Notes under the pieces: generated by a model
The model's input: only the letters and a program-made list of their open reading frames with translations
What the model was told of the DNA's origin: nothing
Database searches by the model: none
Program-made: the position numbers and the translations under genes
Shown here: piece by piece, positions 1 to 7,951 of the stretch
How the letters are laid out: every line of letters begins with the position of its first letter
Numbering within the stretch: position 1 is the stretch's first letter
NCBI GenBank assembly: GCA_016222825.1
Contig: JACRQF010000009.1
Coordinates: forward strand, 868,001-932,000
Origin: Verrucomicrobiota bacterium
GTDB lineage: Bacteria; Verrucomicrobiota; Verrucomicrobiia; CAIQCK01
Direction of reading: 5' to 3'
DNA: 64,000 nucleotides

Positions 1-615
1 GTTGACCACGAGCGCCACGAGCAGGAACGGCGGCATCAATACCGCCAGGAGTTTCCCTGCCGTCCGCAGCGCAGGGCCGAAGTTGTCGTAACGGACAATG
101 CATGTCGCCCACAGCCACGCCAACGCGGCGCAACCGCAGAGCGCGGTCGCCTGCCCGCCAAGCGTCTCACGGAACCGCAGTGTCGCGTTGCGTGGCACGC
201 CGAAGAGAAAGCGCAGCAGACCGGGCGATTGCTGATAAGCCAGCGCTGTGAGAAAGGCGACGAACAACAACAGCAGTCCGCCGAAGAACAGCCGCCGGTT
301 CCGCGGCATGGCGCGCAACGCCGCCAGGGCGCGTCCCGGACTTCCCAAACCGCGCGACGCCGCTGTGTCGCGGTGCAACCACGGGCTGATGAGAAGGATG
401 TGGACTAGCAGGAGGCCGGCGATCACACGCGCGACTGTGTTGGCCGCCGCGACGCCTCCAAGAACGCCGAACGGATAAGCCAGCGCCCAGAGCGCCGCCA
501 GCAGGAGCGTCATGACCGCGAACGGCTCGATCAGGTTCCAGCGCCGCGACAACGCCTCAGGCTCCGGCTCGCCGGCGGTGTTCGGCAAATCGGGGGCTGG
601 CGCACGGACAAACAT
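1..615 (-). CDS. Polytopic membrane protein, 3' end cut by the window edge
   Basis: An open frame runs from an ATG at 615 to base 1 without a stop (205 codons visible), so the C-terminus lies outside the window. The N-terminal tail of about 25 residues is polar. Four hydrophobic segments follow, near residues 32-46, 56-72, 105-122 and 150-165, with a further one starting near 190. The start lies 2 bases after the TGA (620-618) of the upstream gene, so the two are probably translationally coupled. I do not recognise a catalytic motif. Membrane segments of this kind occur in CPBP-type proteases and in many transport or polymerisation proteins, and nothing here decides between them. Confidence 0.6.
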   Translation of the reverse strand, partial: MFVRAPAPDLPNTAGEPEPEALSRRWNLIEPFAVMTLLLAALWALAYPFGVLGGVAAANTVARVIAGLLLVHILLISPWLHRDTAASRGLGSPGRALAALRAMPRNRRLFFGGLLLLFVAFLTALAYQQSPGLLRFLFGVPRNATLRFRETLGGQATALCGCAALAWLWATCIVRYDNFGPALRTAGKLLAVLMPPFLLVALVVN

Positions 616-617
616 GG

Positions 618-2387
618 TCAACGCGGGAACAATTCGCCCCAAGTGTATTTCACGAACGGTTCGTCACACGCCGGGCGGTGGCGCGAGGCGTTGGCGATCC
701 AAAGGGTCCGCGACGGCGGCTCGAAGATCACGTCGTGGAGATTTGCGCGCATGGCGACGTTGCGGGTGATGATGCGCTGCATCTCCTCCGGCCCGATGCG
801 GCCGTGCAGTTCGCGCACGCGCTGGACCAACAGCTTGTAGCGTTTCCCCTCGCTCAACAGCACCGCATCCTCCACCGGCTCCGGCAGCAGCGGCACTGCC
901 TCGCCCGGCGCGACGACTTCGAATTTCTCCGGCGTCGCCGCCACGCCGCGGGCCGTGCGCGATTTGCCGTCGCTGACGACGTAGTAGTATTCGCACGTCC
1001 GAGGCCGGCGGCGCATGTAGTCCAGCGCCTGTTCCAGCGTGTCGCAGTTCTCCAGCGCGCCGCGCAAGAGCTGCGCCATCGGCGTGCCGTCCCATTTGCC
1101 TTCGCCGCGCCCGCCCATCTCGCCGATGGCAACCTGTTTCTCGTTCATGCCGGTGACGCTGCCGATGAAGCCCGCGTAGCCGACGTTAACGAATCGCCGC
1201 GCCCCTTCACGCTCGATGGCCATCGTCACCGCCTCGTCCTGGAGGCCGACCTCCGTCATGTAGTCGAGCACGCGCGCGTGGAGCAACGTGCCGCCGCGCG
1301 TGGCTTTGCCGAAGACCGCCACGCCGCTGCAATGGAAGAACTCCGGAAAGATGTTCGCCGCCTGCACCGTCGCCAGCGGCAAGCCCGCGCCGTCGGCCAC
1401 GCCGCGCATCTCCTCACAATACTCCGGCGCGATGAACGGCCGTTGTCGCTCCACCAGCTTTGCCGCCGCGTCGGGAAACCACTCGCCTTTCTCGATGGAG
1501 TAGGAAAACCCGACGCCGTAGATGACCCGCTCGCAAAGTCGCCTGATGTTGGGCGCGAGCAGCCGTCCGTGCTGGACGCCAATCTCGTAAGGCTTGCCGC
1601 GCAGCCGCAACACGCGCCGGCCGTCCTTGATCTCCAGCGAGCCGTTGCCCTCGCGGCGCAGCGTGTCGGCCTCACGCGGCACCTCGACCAGTTGGAGCGA
1701 CAGGATGCGCAGCACGGCGGCGAGGCTCTTGTCCATCTCGATCGCCTCGACGCGCGTCGCCGGTTTTGGCGCATTCTTCGGGCCGGATGCCAGCGTGGCA
1801 TCGGCGAGCGGTTCGCGGCGGAAACTCAGCAGCCACTTCTTGTAGTGGATCTCGCGTGGCAAACCATCGCTCCAAGCCACGGCAGCCCGCCCGCCATCGA
1901 AGAAAATGTCCCAGCACCTGTCTCCGTCCACGTTTCTAACACCAGTTACGCACGGCCGAAACCACAGCCCAGACAGCAGCCGTTTCCACAGCGGCAGTCT
2001 TGGCAACGCATCGGCCATGTCCGCCAGCGCGCGGCGGCTCTCGGAAAAGTCGCAGACCCCGCCGACAAAGTGAGCTTTCGTCTTCACGGACACAATGTGC
2101 GTCCCGGCACCAGAGGTCAGGGTGAAAAGGTGGTCGTCGTAATCGATCAACAGCCAGAACGCCGCGGAGTCGGCTCGCGAAAGCAGTTCCGCACCGCCGA
2201 GCTTGCGTAGTCCGCCCGGTAATTCAAACACATCCAAGCAGGCATGCTGACCACGCAGCCGCTCCGGTTCCCGCAGCAGCGCGGCGACGTTGTCGTAGCT
2301 CGACCAGAGAATCCAATTCGCCGCCGCCCAGTCGAGAAAGACCGCGCTCAACCCAACGACCGTGAAGATGGTGATTCGACGCTTCAT
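618..2387 (-). CDS. C45-family Ntn-hydrolase / acyltransferase-like protein
   Basis: This 589-residue protein has an N-terminal hydrophobic anchor (about residues 7-28), a poorly conserved region to about 255, and a C-terminal C45-type domain (acyl-CoA:6-aminopenicillanic acid acyltransferase / phospholipase B-like fold). Family features are PYEIGVQHG near 266, and HCSGVAVFG with Cys353 as the probable autoproteolytic nucleophile, followed by the DYMTEVG region. Members hydrolyse or transfer acyl amides after self-cleavage before the Cys; the substrate here is unknown. The anchor suggests action at the outer face of the membrane. It sits 31 bases downstream of the GH127-like gene and nearly touches the next membrane-protein gene, so the three may form an operon. 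Family call is good, substrate open. Confidence 0.8.
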   Translation of the reverse strand: MKRRITIFTVVGLSAVFLDWAAANWILWSSYDNVAALLREPERLRGQHACLDVFELPGGLRKLGGAELLSRADSAAFWLLIDYDDHLFTLTSGAGTHIVSVKTKAHFVGGVCDFSESRRALADMADALPRLPLWKRLLSGLWFRPCVTGVRNVDGDRCWDIFFDGGRAAVAWSDGLPREIHYKKWLLSFRREPLADATLASGPKNAPKPATRVEAIEMDKSLAAVLRILSLQLVEVPREADTLRREGNGSLEIKDGRRVLRLRGKPYEIGVQHGRLLAPNIRRLCERVIYGVGFSYSIEKGEWFPDAAAKLVERQRPFIAPEYCEEMRGVADGAGLPLATVQAANIFPEFFHCSGVAVFGKATRGGTLLHARVLDYMTEVGLQDEAVTMAIEREGARRFVNVGYAGFIGSVTGMNEKQVAIGEMGGRGEGKWDGTPMAQLLRGALENCDTLEQALDYMRRRPRTCEYYYVVSDGKSRTARGVAATPEKFEVVAPGEAVPLLPEPVEDAVLLSEGKRYKLLVQRVRELHGRIGPEEMQRIITRNVAMRANLHDVIFEPPSRTLWIANASRHRPACDEPFVKYTWGELFPR

Positions 2388-2418
2388 GTCGAACGGCGCG
2401 CGACAGCGCTACTGCCCG

Positions 2419-4308
2419 CTACTCTTTCTTCATCACATGGAGGCCCGCGAACGGCTGGGACAGGTCCAGCGGTTGCGGCAGCCAGACGCGCAGCGTGGAG
2501 TCTTCCTTCCACGTGTGGCCGGAGGAGGCGTAGTCGCAGAAGCGCAGCGTCGTCTTCTTGCCGCCAACCTCGAACGGCACGTCCAGCGCCATCCGCACGC
2601 CCTTGGCTTTGACTGCGGTAGCCTTGACCGCACCGCTCGCGTCCGCGATGACCACGCCGCTGCCGGCGGCTGGCTTCGTCACGCGTTTGTCCAGCGCGAA
2701 CACCACCGGCCCGCGCGTGATCGCCACGCGGCCGGAGCCGCCGGGGTCTTTTTCGCAACGCACGGTGAAATCAAGCGTCAGGCGAACCTTGTCGCCGTTC
2801 TTCCAGACGCGCGAAAGCCGCGCGTAGCTGCCGGGCTTGATGTCGGTGACAGCTTTGCCGTTCACCGTGAGCTTTGTCGCGCGGCTCCACGCCGGGATGC
2901 GCAGGCTCAACATGAAGTTTTGTGGCAACTGCGGACGCACTGTGATGTCCACGACGTTGGCGCGCGGGTAGTCGGACTTGATGTCGAGTTGCGCTTCCTC
3001 GAACTTCACCGTCGCTGGCTCGTAGAAGTTCATGACCGGACCGTCCTTCCCGCTCATCACGGCGAGCGCAGGCAGCAGGTTCAGCCCGCGCGGGCCGCTG
3101 GCGACGCAACAGTTCTGGTGCATCTTGCAATGCTCTGGCGCCGGCTCGCGCTGGCCTTCGAGCGGGTTGTAGTGGCACCACCAGGTGCCGTCGTCCTTCT
3201 GCGCGGCGAGGAGCGGATTGCAGGCGCTGCGCTCGATCTCGTCAGCGTAGAGCGGGTCGCCGGTGAGACGGAGCAGTTGCGCGGCGAACTTCGCCCAGGT
3301 CACCGTCACGCACGTCTCCATCCACTCCGGCACCGGCTCGGCCTGGCGCGCGCGACCGTTGCACCAACGCTCCCAGCTCGACCCGGAGCCGATGATGGTG
3401 ATCTCCGTGTCGCGGATGTTTGCGAACACCTTGCGCGCCGCCTCCAGATATCTCGGGTTGCCTGTGACACGGTGGAGTTCGACGAGACCCTCGTAGCAGG
3501 ACATCATCTCGTAGGACTTCGACGCGCCGCCGCTCATGTAGCCTTTCTGTTTCTTGTCGTCGGGACCGGGGAACATCTTGAAGACAGCAATATCGGCGAG
3601 TGACTTGCGGACGAGGTCGGGGCCTTTCGGGCCTTCCCACGCGCGGACGATGTATTCGGCGAAGTCGAGATAGCGCCGCTCGCCGGTGCGCCGGTGCAAC
3701 AACACCATCGGCTCCATGATGCTGCTGGCGGCCATGCCGGTCCACCAGCCGTTGGTGGCGATGTCGGCCTTGCCCGGCCCAAAGAAGTTCAGCACGCGGT
3801 CGGCGTGCTTGCGCGCGGCGTCGAGCGCCTTTGCGTCGCCGGTGAGGTCGTGGTAGGCGAGCAGGCCGAGGAGCGTGTATTTGCGGCCCCACGTGTCCCA
3901 GTTGGTGAACTCGTTCGGCGCCTTGTAGGTCGTGATGCCGCCGTCGGGCGTCTGCGTCGCGATGAGGCCCTTCACCGCCTCGTCGAGGATGGCGCGCAGC
4001 TTCGGGTCGCCGTCGTAGCGATACGCCAGCGCCGCGGACGTGAACCACTTGCCCCAAAACTCGCCGCGCCACATCCGGTCCTCCTCGCGCACGGCGAACG
4101 GGTTGATGAGGTCGGGCAGGCTCTGCGCATACATCCGCCCGGTCTTGCAGGTGGCCATCGCCTCGCCCAGCCAGCCGTGAAACTTCACGCTGCCCGGCGG
4201 CGCGAACGCGAGCGCGTCGCTGACCTTTGGCGTGATCTTGTCTTCAGCGTTCACAGCGGCCACCAACACGACGACCGCGACAGCGGCAACCAAGTTCATC
4301 TTCTGCAT
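2419..4308 (-). CDS. Secreted GH127-type (DUF1680) beta-L-arabinofuranosidase-like hydrolase
   Basis: A 629-residue exported protein. The start at 4308 is preceded by TAGGAG eight bases upstream and begins a clear Sec signal peptide (cleavage near residue 21, VNA-ED). The body is an (alpha/alpha)6-barrel-like DUF1680 domain followed by beta-sandwich sequence. The diagnostic residues are present: Glu331-x-Cys333 and the Cys400-Cys401 pair in NCCVASG. They match the zinc-binding Glu-x-Cys and Cys-Cys of Bifidobacterium HypBA1, where the first Cys of the pair is the nucleophile. Activity on beta-L-arabinofuranosides of plant-type glycans is inferred from the family. The 120 bases upstream lead into the attC-like palindrome. 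Confidence 0.88.
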   Translation of the reverse strand: MQKMNLVAAVAVVVLVAAVNAEDKITPKVSDALAFAPPGSVKFHGWLGEAMATCKTGRMYAQSLPDLINPFAVREEDRMWRGEFWGKWFTSAALAYRYDGDPKLRAILDEAVKGLIATQTPDGGITTYKAPNEFTNWDTWGRKYTLLGLLAYHDLTGDAKALDAARKHADRVLNFFGPGKADIATNGWWTGMAASSIMEPMVLLHRRTGERRYLDFAEYIVRAWEGPKGPDLVRKSLADIAVFKMFPGPDDKKQKGYMSGGASKSYEMMSCYEGLVELHRVTGNPRYLEAARKVFANIRDTEITIIGSGSSWERWCNGRARQAEPVPEWMETCVTVTWAKFAAQLLRLTGDPLYADEIERSACNPLLAAQKDDGTWWCHYNPLEGQREPAPEHCKMHQNCCVASGPRGLNLLPALAVMSGKDGPVMNFYEPATVKFEEAQLDIKSDYPRANVVDITVRPQLPQNFMLSLRIPAWSRATKLTVNGKAVTDIKPGSYARLSRVWKNGDKVRLTLDFTVRCEKDPGGSGRVAITRGPVVFALDKRVTKPAAGSGVVIADASGAVKATAVKAKGVRMALDVPFEVGGKKTTLRFCDYASSGHTWKEDSTLRVWLPQPLDLSQPFAGLHVMKKE

Positions 4309-4423
4309 TGTCGAATCTCCTATTGAAGCTCCCGTTCCTTGTCGTTGGATGAAGCGTGTTTGTCCAGCGCAATTCCGCCGCGGGGTGTGATTCACCAGAA
4401 TCCAATCTTGTTCTGTTCCAAGT

Positions 4424-4493
4424 GCAGAACGAAACAGGCATGGCATCGGACGGAGCGGAGTGAAGCTCCGATGCCATGCCTGTTTCGTTAGGC
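4424..4493 (-). repeat. attC-like integron recombination site
   Basis: Read on the minus strand, this site begins with GCCTAAC (4493-4487), which fits the R'' consensus RYYYAAC, and ends with GTT (4430-4428) at the R' position. Between them lies a perfect 23-base inverted repeat (4428-4450 against 4467-4489) with a 16-base loop. The stop codon of the preceding small gene (TAA, 4490-4488) lies inside R'', as is common in integron cassettes. The stem is unusually perfect, without the extrahelical bases of well-studied attC sites, and R' matches the consensus only at GTT. A simple transcription terminator is the main alternative. Confidence 0.6.
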
Positions 4494-4772
4494 ATCATCG
4501 TTATTAAGCAAAAGGTCTGCATCGGATGAAAACTTCCGCCATGCGTCGAAATCACTCTGAATGCACTCGCGATGCCGCTCAGCGGATGCGTCTCTGCCGT
4601 TCCATGCGGTGTTGAGGTGGTGATAGAGGTGACTCATCGCAACGTGGAACTCCGCGTAGTCATAGCTCTGGTCATTCTCAATCTCACCAATTGTGCGATC
4701 AAGCTCCTCCTTTGCTTCTCGGAGATGGAAAAGAACGGCGTCTCGATTCATAGGGTGTGGTGCGATGCCTAA
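4430..4772 (-). mobile_element. Solitary integron-like gene cassette
   Basis: The segment has cassette anatomy on the minus strand. It starts at T4772 of GTTAGGCATC (G-TT crossover), has a 21-base leader, a single small ORF starting at 4751, a stop inside R'', and a terminal attC-like palindrome ending at G4430. The 343-base size is normal for a cassette. No integrase gene and no second attC are seen in the window, so it would be a lone or captured cassette. A 14-base junction sequence from its 3' end recurs at 17893-17906. Confidence 0.5.
4488..4751 (-). CDS. Small cassette-borne protein of unknown function
   Basis: An 87-residue acidic protein, predicted to be mostly helical, with no signal peptide or membrane segment. 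Features that can be seen are a His/Tyr-rich stretch (MSHLYHHLNTAWNGR, about residues 39-53) and an Asp/Glu-rich C-terminus. I do not recognise the family. The gene fills the integron-like cassette: its ATG is 22 bases from the predicted cassette edge and its stop lies in the attC-like R'' box. There is no convincing ribosome-binding site in the short leader, which is common for cassette genes. Confidence 0.6.
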   Translation of the reverse strand: MNRDAVLFHLREAKEELDRTIGEIENDQSYDYAEFHVAMSHLYHHLNTAWNGRDASAERHRECIQSDFDAWRKFSSDADLLLNNDDA

Positions 4773-4832
4773 CAGTATTATTCACCCAAACCCGCCAGCA
4801 AAGGACAAAAGAGCTGGTTTGAGGATAGCGGT

Positions 4833-5639
4833 TCATGGCGTGGCGATTGGGCCGGGCGATGAGGGATCTCCCGTCGGGGACTGCGTTTCGCCATCATCGT
4901 AGATATAGACGACGCCCCAGCGGGCGCACTTGGCGCGGCGGCTGGAGGCGTCGGGATCTTTGCGGTGGAAGAACTCCACCGTGTCGCAGATGTCCACGGC
5001 CAGGGCGTGGGCTTCGGGGTAGAGGCGGGTGACGTCTTCGCGTTCGAGGTCGGTCTTGGTCTGGGCGCTCTGGCTCTTGTTCTGGAGGTCGGCGAGATGG
5101 GCGAGGAGGGCGGCGACTTCGGCGGCAGTGGGATGGGACATGGGGACGTGCGGGATGGTGCCGCCGTCGGGGCTGCCGTCCCAACGCGGCACGCCGGCGC
5201 TCTCGGCGGCGGCGCGGGCGGCCTCGCCGCTGACGACTTTCTCGGCGGCTTCGATGACGGCGTCCTGGGTGGAGAGGTCGGGGATGGTGGTGGCGGCGAT
5301 GTCACGGCCGTAGTAGCTGCGCGCGCCGGGGTCGAAGAGGCCGCGCAGGATGCCGAAGTTGAGGACTTGGTGGAAGTGGCTGACGAACATGGCGAGCCGC
5401 TCGTTGGTCTGGGTGAGGGCGGCGGTGATCGGGGCTTGGGCGGCGAGGGCGAGGCTGACGTCGTTGGACTCCTTGATGAAGCGGCTGAGGAGGCAGTCGG
5501 GGTTTTCGTCGTCGAGCTTGGTCCATTGGTCGTTGGTGATGGCGCGGTCGGCTGGGCGGCTGTTTTTCCAAGTGTCGCGGGCGGCCTTGAGGGCGCGGAG
5601 GACGGTGGCGGCGGTGTTGGGGAGTCGGCGGTGGGGCAT
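4833..5639 (-). CDS. Unrecognised 268-residue cytoplasmic protein
   Basis: The frame starts at ATG 5639, with AAAGG about six bases upstream. The protein has no signal peptide or membrane segment and is probably largely helical. A central segment contains FVSHFHQVLNFGI (about residues 86-98) and the C-terminal third has a basic/acidic segment ending in CARWGVVYIYDDGE. It is not recognised as any named family. It lies between the integron-like cassette and the degenerate repeat array with no obvious partner gene, so it may belong to an accessory island. That the frame is real is supported by a clean start, a 268-codon length and amino-acid composition less extreme than the overlapping frames. 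Confidence 0.6.
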   Translation of the reverse strand: MPHRRLPNTAATVLRALKAARDTWKNSRPADRAITNDQWTKLDDENPDCLLSRFIKESNDVSLALAAQAPITAALTQTNERLAMFVSHFHQVLNFGILRGLFDPGARSYYGRDIAATTIPDLSTQDAVIEAAEKVVSGEAARAAAESAGVPRWDGSPDGGTIPHVPMSHPTAAEVAALLAHLADLQNKSQSAQTKTDLEREDVTRLYPEAHALAVDICDTVEFFHRKDPDASSRRAKCARWGVVYIYDDGETQSPTGDPSSPGPIATP

Positions 5640-5737
5640 GGCGGCCTTTCAATTGACGGTTTCTAGACGCGAAACGCGGAATTCGTTGTGTTTCTGGCGG
5701 TTATGGCATAGAAAGACGATAGTAGGGCTATGAAATG

Positions 5738-6195
5738 CAAGCGTCCGGTAAAGCGGGAAGGCATTTTCGGGATTAAAGGATGGCTTCCGGCGTGCCGGAA
5801 CGCCGCCTTCAAGATTGAATTGGCTGTCCGGATAAAGAAATTGGCTGATTCGGGATTGAAGAAGGCCTTCCGGCATGGCGGAAGGCCACCTACAGACTTG
5901 AAGAGGCCTTCCTGCTTCAAAAATCGAAGGATTCAAGATTGCAGTGGCCGTTCCGTCAAAGCGGACTGGCCTCTTTAGAGTTGTAGTGGCCGTTCCGTCA
6001 AAGCGGAATGGCTTCTTTAAGATTGTATGAGCCATTTCGGCAAGGAGGAATGCACTCTGCAATATGGCAGGCACCAATTCCGCGTGGCGAGAGTTGGACT
6101 GTAGAGTTGCAGGGCCGCTCCGGGTTGAGCCGGTGGCGTGGCGCGGGGTTGTTGGAGGCCCGCGTCGGCTGCTTGAGTTTGGAGTTGGAACGCGC
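5738..6195. repeat. Degenerate tandem array, 11 units of 41-42 bp
   Basis: Units start at 5738, 5779, 5820, 5861, 5903, 5944, 5986, 6028, 6070, 6112 and 6154. Each carries a palindromic core of the type GGCCNTTCCG...CGGAANGGCC followed by an AT-richer spacer ending in GATTG(A/T)A or a variant. The units at 5944 and 5986 match at 37 of 42 positions; outer units are more diverged. The array fills most of the 664-base gap between the 268-residue gene and the nucleotidyltransferase gene. No protein I can support is encoded here, although the period of about 14 codons leaves some frames open. Confidence 0.8.
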
Positions 6196-6303
6196 ATCCC
6201 TGTCTCTCCACGCCGAAAACCGTCGTCATCTCTCCAATGGATGACTTCGGCAGGGTAGAAAGCTGGCTGCGCGACGGCAAGCTTTTTTCCGCCCGGCGGC
6301 GGC

Positions 6304-7125
6304 TCAGAACCCGCGCAAGTTCGTGCTGCTGCGGCGCGTGAGGCCTTCCTTGGGGATGCGCTTGAGGACGAGATACTGGATGCCGTGCTCGGCGCAGAAC
6401 TTCTGCTTCTCCGGCTTGTCGCCGTCTTCGTTGACGGCGTAGATGTCGGGCTGGATGCGCCGCATCTCCGGCTCGGCGTCGAGCCAGCCCCAACCGGTCG
6501 TGATGAGCGCCTGGTGGACGTAGCGGATGGAGGCGCAGAGGTAGCGGCGTTCGTCCTCCCGGAACAGCGGATGGCCCGCGCCTTTGAGATGCTCGACGTT
6601 CGCGTCGTTGCCGGCGATGACGTAGAGGTCGCCGTGCGCGGAGACTTCCTCGAAGAATCGGACGTGGCCGGAGTGGAACCAATCGTAGCAGCCGGTGACG
6701 ACGACCTTCTTGCGGCCGGGCGTCGGCGGCGTGATGGCGAGGTCGCTTTTCGGGAAACCGGCGAAGCTTTTGCTGGAGATGACGTGATAGGTGAGATGGT
6801 TCGCTTCGCAGAACGCGCGTTTGGCGGGCGTGTCGTGCGGCTCGTCCACGGCCCAGATGTCGGGCCGCGCGCCGCTGGGCCGCGGGAAGGCGTCGGGATT
6901 GAGCGCGCAGTTGACGAGTTGCACGTCGCGCACATAGCGGATGGCTTGGACTAGGTAGAGCCGCTCGGCTTGCGGGAACTTCGGGTCCTTGCCGGTGACG
7001 GCGCGGACGGTGTCGTCGGACCAGAGCCGCACGGAGACCTCGCCGAGCTTGGCGGCTTCTTCGAGGAAGCGGACTTGCGGCGAGCGCAGGTCGTCAAAAC
7101 TGGCGGAGACGGCGATACGTTTCAT
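6304..7125 (-). CDS. Tandem nucleotidyltransferase-like protein (HxGH family)
   Basis: A 273-residue protein made of two related halves, each resembling a cytidylyltransferase/RfaE C-domain fold. The second half carries the family signature GCYDWFHSGH (about residues 145-154), followed by VIAGND and a C-terminal RRSSTNLRG that resembles the ISTT motif. The first half (residues 1-110) has the same layout but lacks HxGH, so only one half is likely catalytic. The family transfers nucleoside monophosphate to a phosphorylated small molecule, commonly a sugar- or polyol-phosphate. It is last in the three-gene operon, 7 bases after the GHMP kinase gene. This context suggests it makes an NDP-sugar from a sugar-1-phosphate; nucleotide and sugar are undetermined. 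Confidence 0.78.
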   Translation of the reverse strand: MKRIAVSASFDDLRSPQVRFLEEAAKLGEVSVRLWSDDTVRAVTGKDPKFPQAERLYLVQAIRYVRDVQLVNCALNPDAFPRPSGARPDIWAVDEPHDTPAKRAFCEANHLTYHVISSKSFAGFPKSDLAITPPTPGRKKVVVTGCYDWFHSGHVRFFEEVSAHGDLYVIAGNDANVEHLKGAGHPLFREDERRYLCASIRYVHQALITTGWGWLDAEPEMRRIQPDIYAVNEDGDKPEKQKFCAEHGIQYLVLKRIPKEGLTRRSSTNLRGF

Positions 7126-7132
7126 CGTCGGG

Positions 7133-7933
7133 TCACTTCGAAATGCGGACGTTGATGCGGAACGCGCCGGGCACCGGTTCCTCCGAAAGCACAAAGAGAT
7201 AGCCGCCGCCGCAGCCGGAATACATCGCGCCCGGATAGCGCGACTGGTAGTGCTTCATCAGCGCCACGAGGTCCATCTTGATTGTCGGATGCCGGACAAC
7301 GTGCGGCAGCAGCGCCTCCCAGCACGCCATGCACTCGTTCATGGAAGCGCCAAGCGCCTTGATGTCGCGCGCGAGGATGGCGTCGTAGCAATCCTTGCCC
7401 GACTGGCCGAGCCGGCGAATCCACTCGCGGTCGAGGCGCTTCACGCCGAGCGGGCTATAGCCTTCCGGCCGCGGCTCGACCGGCAGCACGTGGATCACCT
7501 TCTCCAGCCAGCGCGCGATCTTCGGGTCGTTGTTGGACTCGATGTGAACGGGGAAGATGCCGCCCGCGTGCGTGAACTCGTAGTCGAGCCGGTTCACGCC
7601 GGGATAGATCAAGCCGATCATGTCCTGGCTGCCCGACGGCTCGGCCTTGCCTTTGTTTTCCTCGGCGTAGAGTTCCTCGACAAGCTTCGCCGGCTTGCGG
7701 CGGGGCAGGCGGCCCTTCCAGAGCTTGAGCGCGATGTTGCGCGTGCCGGTGGAGATCCCAGCGCGCTCCATCCAGCGAAACGTCGGCTCCAGACCGATGA
7801 CCACCATCGAGCCGGGCGGCGTCGGGTTCAGCTTCGAGATGAACGGCTGGTCAATCCATCCGCCCGCCAGCGCGATGCGATACGGAATCTCGCCGATGAC
7901 GTCCGTCAGCTTGCCGCTTGGCTTCTTGGGCAC
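7133..7933 (-). CDS. GHMP-family sugar kinase-like protein
   Basis: A 266-residue protein starting at GTG 7933 with AAGGA at good spacing. The N-terminal motif PYRIALAGGWIDQP resembles the start of sugar GHMP kinases such as heptose-7-phosphate kinase (HddA) and fucokinase. SGSQDMIGLIYPG (about residues 99-111) takes the place of the glycine/serine-rich ATP loop, and SGCGGGYLF (about 243) matches GHMP motif 3. Such kinases phosphorylate a sugar at C1 or another hydroxyl. The gene lies 18 bases after the epimerase gene and 7 before the nucleotidyltransferase gene, so kinase plus transferase could form a kinase/pyrophosphorylase salvage pair. Motif 2 is atypical, so catalytic competence is not certain. 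Confidence 0.75.
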   Translation of the reverse strand: MPKKPSGKLTDVIGEIPYRIALAGGWIDQPFISKLNPTPPGSMVVIGLEPTFRWMERAGISTGTRNIALKLWKGRLPRRKPAKLVEELYAEENKGKAEPSGSQDMIGLIYPGVNRLDYEFTHAGGIFPVHIESNNDPKIARWLEKVIHVLPVEPRPEGYSPLGVKRLDREWIRRLGQSGKDCYDAILARDIKALGASMNECMACWEALLPHVVRHPTIKMDLVALMKHYQSRYPGAMYSGCGGGYLFVLSEEPVPGAFRINVRISK

Positions 7934-7951
7934 GTTCGCGTCCTTGGTGGT

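Noticed and set aside
678..2210. 510-codon frame opposite the C45-family gene
   Set aside because: Low-complexity Arg/Ala/His composition and no motif; the opposite strand has conserved Ntn-hydrolase residues.
5738..6195. Array considered as a CRISPR
   Set aside because: Whole units diverge, there are no invariant repeats separated by unique equal-length spacers, and no cas genes are present.
5649..6935. 428-codon minus frame across the repeat array and into the nucleotidyltransferase gene
   Set aside because: Ser/Thr/Arg-rich over the array and out of frame with the real gene. The apparent 14-residue repeats simply reflect the 42-base DNA period.
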